NCBI RefSeq assembly: GCF_020831365.1
Contig: NZ_JAJHPV010000014.1
Coordinates: forward strand, 248,001-312,000
Direction: 5' to 3'
Source: Massilia agrisoli
Lineage (GTDB): Bacteria > Pseudomonadota > Gammaproteobacteria > Burkholderiales > Burkholderiaceae_D
DNA: 64,000 bases
This document shows, piece after piece, positions 61,248-64,000 of the stretch; within the stretch, counting starts at the first letter, position 1; every line of letters begins with the position of its first letter. Made by a program: the position numbers and the translations under genes. The notes under the pieces are model-generated. The model did not search any database. It saw only the letters and a program-made list of their open reading frames with translations, and was not told the origin of the DNA.

Positions 61248-64000
61248 GTGAGGAGTTGTTTGATGGTCTGCTTAACCTGGTTCACGCGTGCAGCAAGGTC
61301 GGGCATGCTGGCGGTGATCTTCAGCTTGTCCTGGCCCGCGAGCTTGATGTGGCGGTTCTTCTGGATCAGGGTGATGATGCGGATCGATTCAATCGGCGGG
61401 TTGACCATGAACTGCAGGTTGGCCGCCTCCGCATGCACATCGATCTTGACGATGCCAACGGCCTTCGCGGCGATGCGCAGGCGGTGCGTTTCGATCAACG
61501 CCTTGACGGCGTCGGGCAGCTTGCCGAAGCGGTCGATCAGTTCTTCCTGCATGTCGTCGATGCGGTCCTGCTGCTCGCAGTTGGCAAGCCGCTTGTAGAT
61601 CGACAGGCGCTCGTGCACGTCGCCGCAGAAGTCCGCCGGCAGCAGGGCAGGCACATGCAGGTTGATTTCGGTGGTGGTGGCCAGCGGGGCCGCCAGGTCG
61701 GGCTCCTTGCCCGCCTTGAGCGAGCGAACCGCCTCGTTCAGCATATCCGAATACAGCTGGAAGCCCACTTCCAGCATTTCGCCGGACTGGTTTTCGCCCA
61801 GCACTTCACCGGCGCCGCGGATTTCAAGGTCGTGCATCGCCAGGAAGAAGCCGCTGCCCAGCTCTTCCATCTGCTGGATCGCGTCGAGGCGGCGCTGCGC
61901 CTGTTTCGACAGGCTGCTGACATCGTTGACCAGCAGGTAGGCGTAGGCCTGGTGGTGCGAACGGCCGACGCGGCCGCGCAGCTGGTGCAGCTGCGCCAGG
62001 CCGAACTTGTCGGCGCGGTGCATGATGATGGTATTCGCCGTCGGGACGTCGATGCCGGTCTCGATGATGGTCGTGCACAGCAAAATGTTGAAGCGCTGCG
62101 CCACGAAATCGCGCATCACCTTTTCCAGGTCGCGTTCGTGCATCTGGCCGTGCGCGACGCCGATGCGGGCTTCGGGCAGCAGTTCGGTCAGCATCGCCAG
62201 GCGGTTCTGGATGGTCTCGACCTCGTTGTGCAGGAAGTAGATCTGGCCGCCGCGCTTGAGCTCGCGCAGGCAGGCTTCGCGGATGATCGAGCCGTCTTCG
62301 CTGCGCACGAAGGTCTTGATCGCCAGGCGCTTTTGCGGCGCGGTGGCGATAATCGAGAAATCGCGCAGGCCTTCGAGCGCCATGCCCAGCGTGCGCGGGA
62401 TCGGTGTCGCGGTCAGGGTCAGCACGTCGACTTCGGCGCGCAGCGCCTTCAGCGCTTCCTTCTGGCGCACGCCAAAGCGGTGTTCCTCGTCGATGATGAC
62501 CAGGCCAAGTCGGTCGAACTTGACGTCGTTCGAGAGCAGCTTGTGGGTGCCGATGACAATGTCGAGGGTGCCGTCGGCCATGCCCTTGATGGCTGCGGTG
62601 ATCTCTTTGCCGGTGCGGAAGCGCGACAGCTCGGCGATGCGCACCGGCCAGTCGGCAAAGCGGTCGGCAAAGGTCTGCGCGTGCTGCTCGGCCAGCAGCG
62701 TGGTCGGCGCCAGAATGGCCACCTGCTTGCCGCCCATGACCGCGATGAAGGCAGCCCGCAGCGCCACTTCGGTCTTGCCGAAGCCAACGTCGCCGCAGAC
62801 AAGGCGGTCCATCGGCTTACCCGAGGTCATATCCTTGATGACGTTGTTGATCGCTTCCATCTGGTCGGGCGTTTCGTCGAAGCCGAAACTGTCCGCGAAG
62901 TTCTGGTAGTCGTGCGCCGAATATTCAAACGAATGCCCCTGGCGCGCGGCGCGGCGGGCGTATAGGTTAAGCAGCTCGGCAGCGGTGTCGCGCACCTGTT
63001 CGGCGGCCTTGCGCTTGGCTTTCTCCCATTGGCCCGAGCCGAGCGAGTGCAGCGGCGCGTCTTCGGGCGAACCGCCCGAGTAGCGCGAGATCACATGCAG
63101 CTGCGATACCGGGACGTACAGCTTGGTGTCCTTGGCGTACTCCAGGTGCAGGAACTCGGTTTCGCCTTCGCCCAGGTCCATGCTGGCCAGGCCCATGTAG
63201 CGCCCGATGCCGTGGTTGATGTGGACAACCGGGTCGCCAATCTTGAGCTCGGACAGGTCGCGCACCATCGCTTCGACCTGGGTTGTGGCTTCCTGCTTCT
63301 TCTTGCCGACGCGGCGGCCCGAACCCGCATACAGCTCCGTCTCGGTGATGAACACCAGGTCGCCGGCGCGGGTTTCCACCAACTCGAAGCCGGCCTGCAG
63401 CGGCGCCACGCCGAGGGCCAGCTTGGCATCGGACTGCAGGAAGCCTTCGAAGCCTTCGACTGGCGCCAGCTGGAGCTGGTATTCGGCGAAGTACTGCTGC
63501 AGCGTCTCGCGGCGGCCGTTCGACTCGGCGCAGATCATCACGCGACGCCCGCCCTGCATCAGGTAGGAGCGCAGGTTCGCCAGCGGATCGTCGAGGCGGC
63601 GGTTGACGGCGATGTTGGGGATCGGCGCCGACAGTTCGGACGGCTGGCCGTCATTGTCCTTGGCGATCGCCAGCCGGCCGTAAGGCTTGGCCAGGGTGAA
63701 GAAGGCTTCGTCGCTCAGGAACAGTTCGTCCGGCCGCAGGATCGGGCGGTCGCGGTCCGCCTTCAAAAAGCGGAAGCGCGATTCGGTGTCGAGGGTGAAG
63801 CGCTTGATGGCCGCGTCGATGTCACCGACCAGCGCGAGGCTCGTGCCTTGCGGCAGGTAGTCGAACAGGGTGGCCGTTTCTTCGAAAAACAGCGGCAGGT
63901 AGTATTCGATGCCGGCCGAGGCGATGCCGCTGCTGATGTCCTTGTACACCACCGAGCGCGATGGATCGCCTTCGAAGCGCTCGCGCCAGCGGCTGCGGAA
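61244..64000 (-). CDS. mfd: Transcription-repair coupling factor Mfd (N-terminus outside window)
   Basis: The frame is open to the window edge; 918 residues are visible, beginning RWRERFEGDPSRSVVYKDI, so roughly the first 230 residues are missing. Seen in order: rest of the UvrB-homology part, the RNA-polymerase-interacting CarD-like domain (GDPVVHINHGIGRYMGL), the translocase with Walker A region VCGDVGFGKTEVALRAAF and DEEH box (VIIDEEHRFGVRQKE), SATs-like TLTATPIPRTLGMAL, motif VI QLRGRVGRS, and the TRCF C-terminal domain. It removes stalled RNA polymerase and recruits UvrA. Coupled with serB. Confidence 0.95.
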   Translation of the reverse strand, partial: FRSRWRERFEGDPSRSVVYKDISSGIASAGIEYYLPLFFEETATLFDYLPQGTSLALVGDIDAAIKRFTLDTESRFRFLKADRDRPILRPDELFLSDEAFFTLAKPYGRLAIAKDNDGQPSELSAPIPNIAVNRRLDDPLANLRSYLMQGGRRVMICAESNGRRETLQQYFAEYQLQLAPVEGFEGFLQSDAKLALGVAPLQAGFELVETRAGDLVFITETELYAGSGRRVGKKKQEATTQVEAMVRDLSELKIGDPVVHINHGIGRYMGLASMDLGEGETEFLHLEYAKDTKLYVPVSQLHVISRYSGGSPEDAPLHSLGSGQWEKAKRKAAEQVRDTAAELLNLYARRAARQGHSFEYSAHDYQNFADSFGFDETPDQMEAINNVIKDMTSGKPMDRLVCGDVGFGKTEVALRAAFIAVMGGKQVAILAPTTLLAEQHAQTFADRFADWPVRIAELSRFRTGKEITAAIKGMADGTLDIVIGTHKLLSNDVKFDRLGLVIIDEEHRFGVRQKEALKALRAEVDVLTLTATPIPRTLGMALEGLRDFSIIATAPQKRLAIKTFVRSEDGSIIREACLRELKRGGQIYFLHNEVETIQNRLAMLTELLPEARIGVAHGQMHERDLEKVMRDFVAQRFNILLCTTIIETGIDVPTANTIIMHRADKFGLAQLHQLRGRVGRSHHQAYAYLLVNDVSSLSKQAQRRLDAIQQMEELGSGFFLAMHDLEIRGAGEVLGENQSGEMLEVGFQLYSDMLNEAVRSLKAGKEPDLAAPLATTTEINLHVPALLPADFCGDVHERLSIYKRLANCEQQDRIDDMQEELIDRFGKLPDAVKALIETHRLRIAAKAVGIVKIDVHAEAANLQFMVNPPIESIRIITLIQKNRHIKLAGQDKLKITASMPDLAARVNQVKQTIKQLLT

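Noticed and set aside
61256-62965. 569-codon plus-strand frame inside mfd
   Set aside because: Antisense shadow of the well-supported mfd reading frame.

Overview
The window is a chromosomal stretch of a high-G+C Gram-negative bacterium, most likely a betaproteobacterium of the Oxalobacteraceae (Massilia/Telluria/Duganella group). This is an inference from the class I PHA synthase beside its PhaR repressor, a full MSHA-type pilus locus, a PEP-CTERM protein, the bamD/rluD/pgeF arrangement, and the protein families overall. Coding density is high. One tRNA gene and no rRNA, insertion sequence or CRISPR array were seen.

Layout. 1-3.9 kb: end of a metallophosphoesterase gene, a secreted M28 peptidase, a PQQ-type sugar dehydrogenase and small proteins. 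4.0-6.8 kb: two tandem, very similar secreted beta-helix proteins whose upstream leaders are also duplicated. 7.1-11.6 kb: PIG-L deacetylase, a receiver protein facing an unusual histidine kinase, and UDP-galactopyranose mutase. 11.8-20.9 kb: DpkA-like reductase, tRNA-Leu(UAA), a ParB-like protein, a penicillin-acylase-family enzyme, thymidine kinase, a small M50-like membrane protease, the tail-specific protease Prc and a glycine-rich PEP-CTERM protein.

21.0-27.2 kb is an acyl-CoA catabolism region. A rightward operon holds two pimeloyl-CoA-dehydrogenase-like ACADs and two MaoC proteins. A leftward operon holds an APH-type kinase, an ACAD10/11-type dehydrogenase and a YbaK-like protein. The two operons appear to share an operator-like motif. 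28.1-44.1 kb is an MSHA pilus locus of 16 genes in two blocks (E-G-prepilin-A-C-D-O-P-Q, then I-PilN-like-J-K-L-M-N) separated by a terminator-like hairpin and a promoter. This is a permutation of the Vibrio order.

44.1-58.2 kb is mostly housekeeping: GST, a degenerate HD-GYP protein, aminotransferase, PIN protein, yaaA, bamD, rluD, pgeF, phaC, phaR, rimO, cystathionine beta-lyase, trxC and a DUF72 protein. 58.2-59.6 kb is a small type VI secretion cargo module read leftward: hcp, a Rap1a/Tai-type immunity gene, and a Tae4-like amidase gene interrupted by an in-frame amber codon that removes the catalytic histidine. The window ends with a lipoprotein gene, serB and most of mfd, all leftward.
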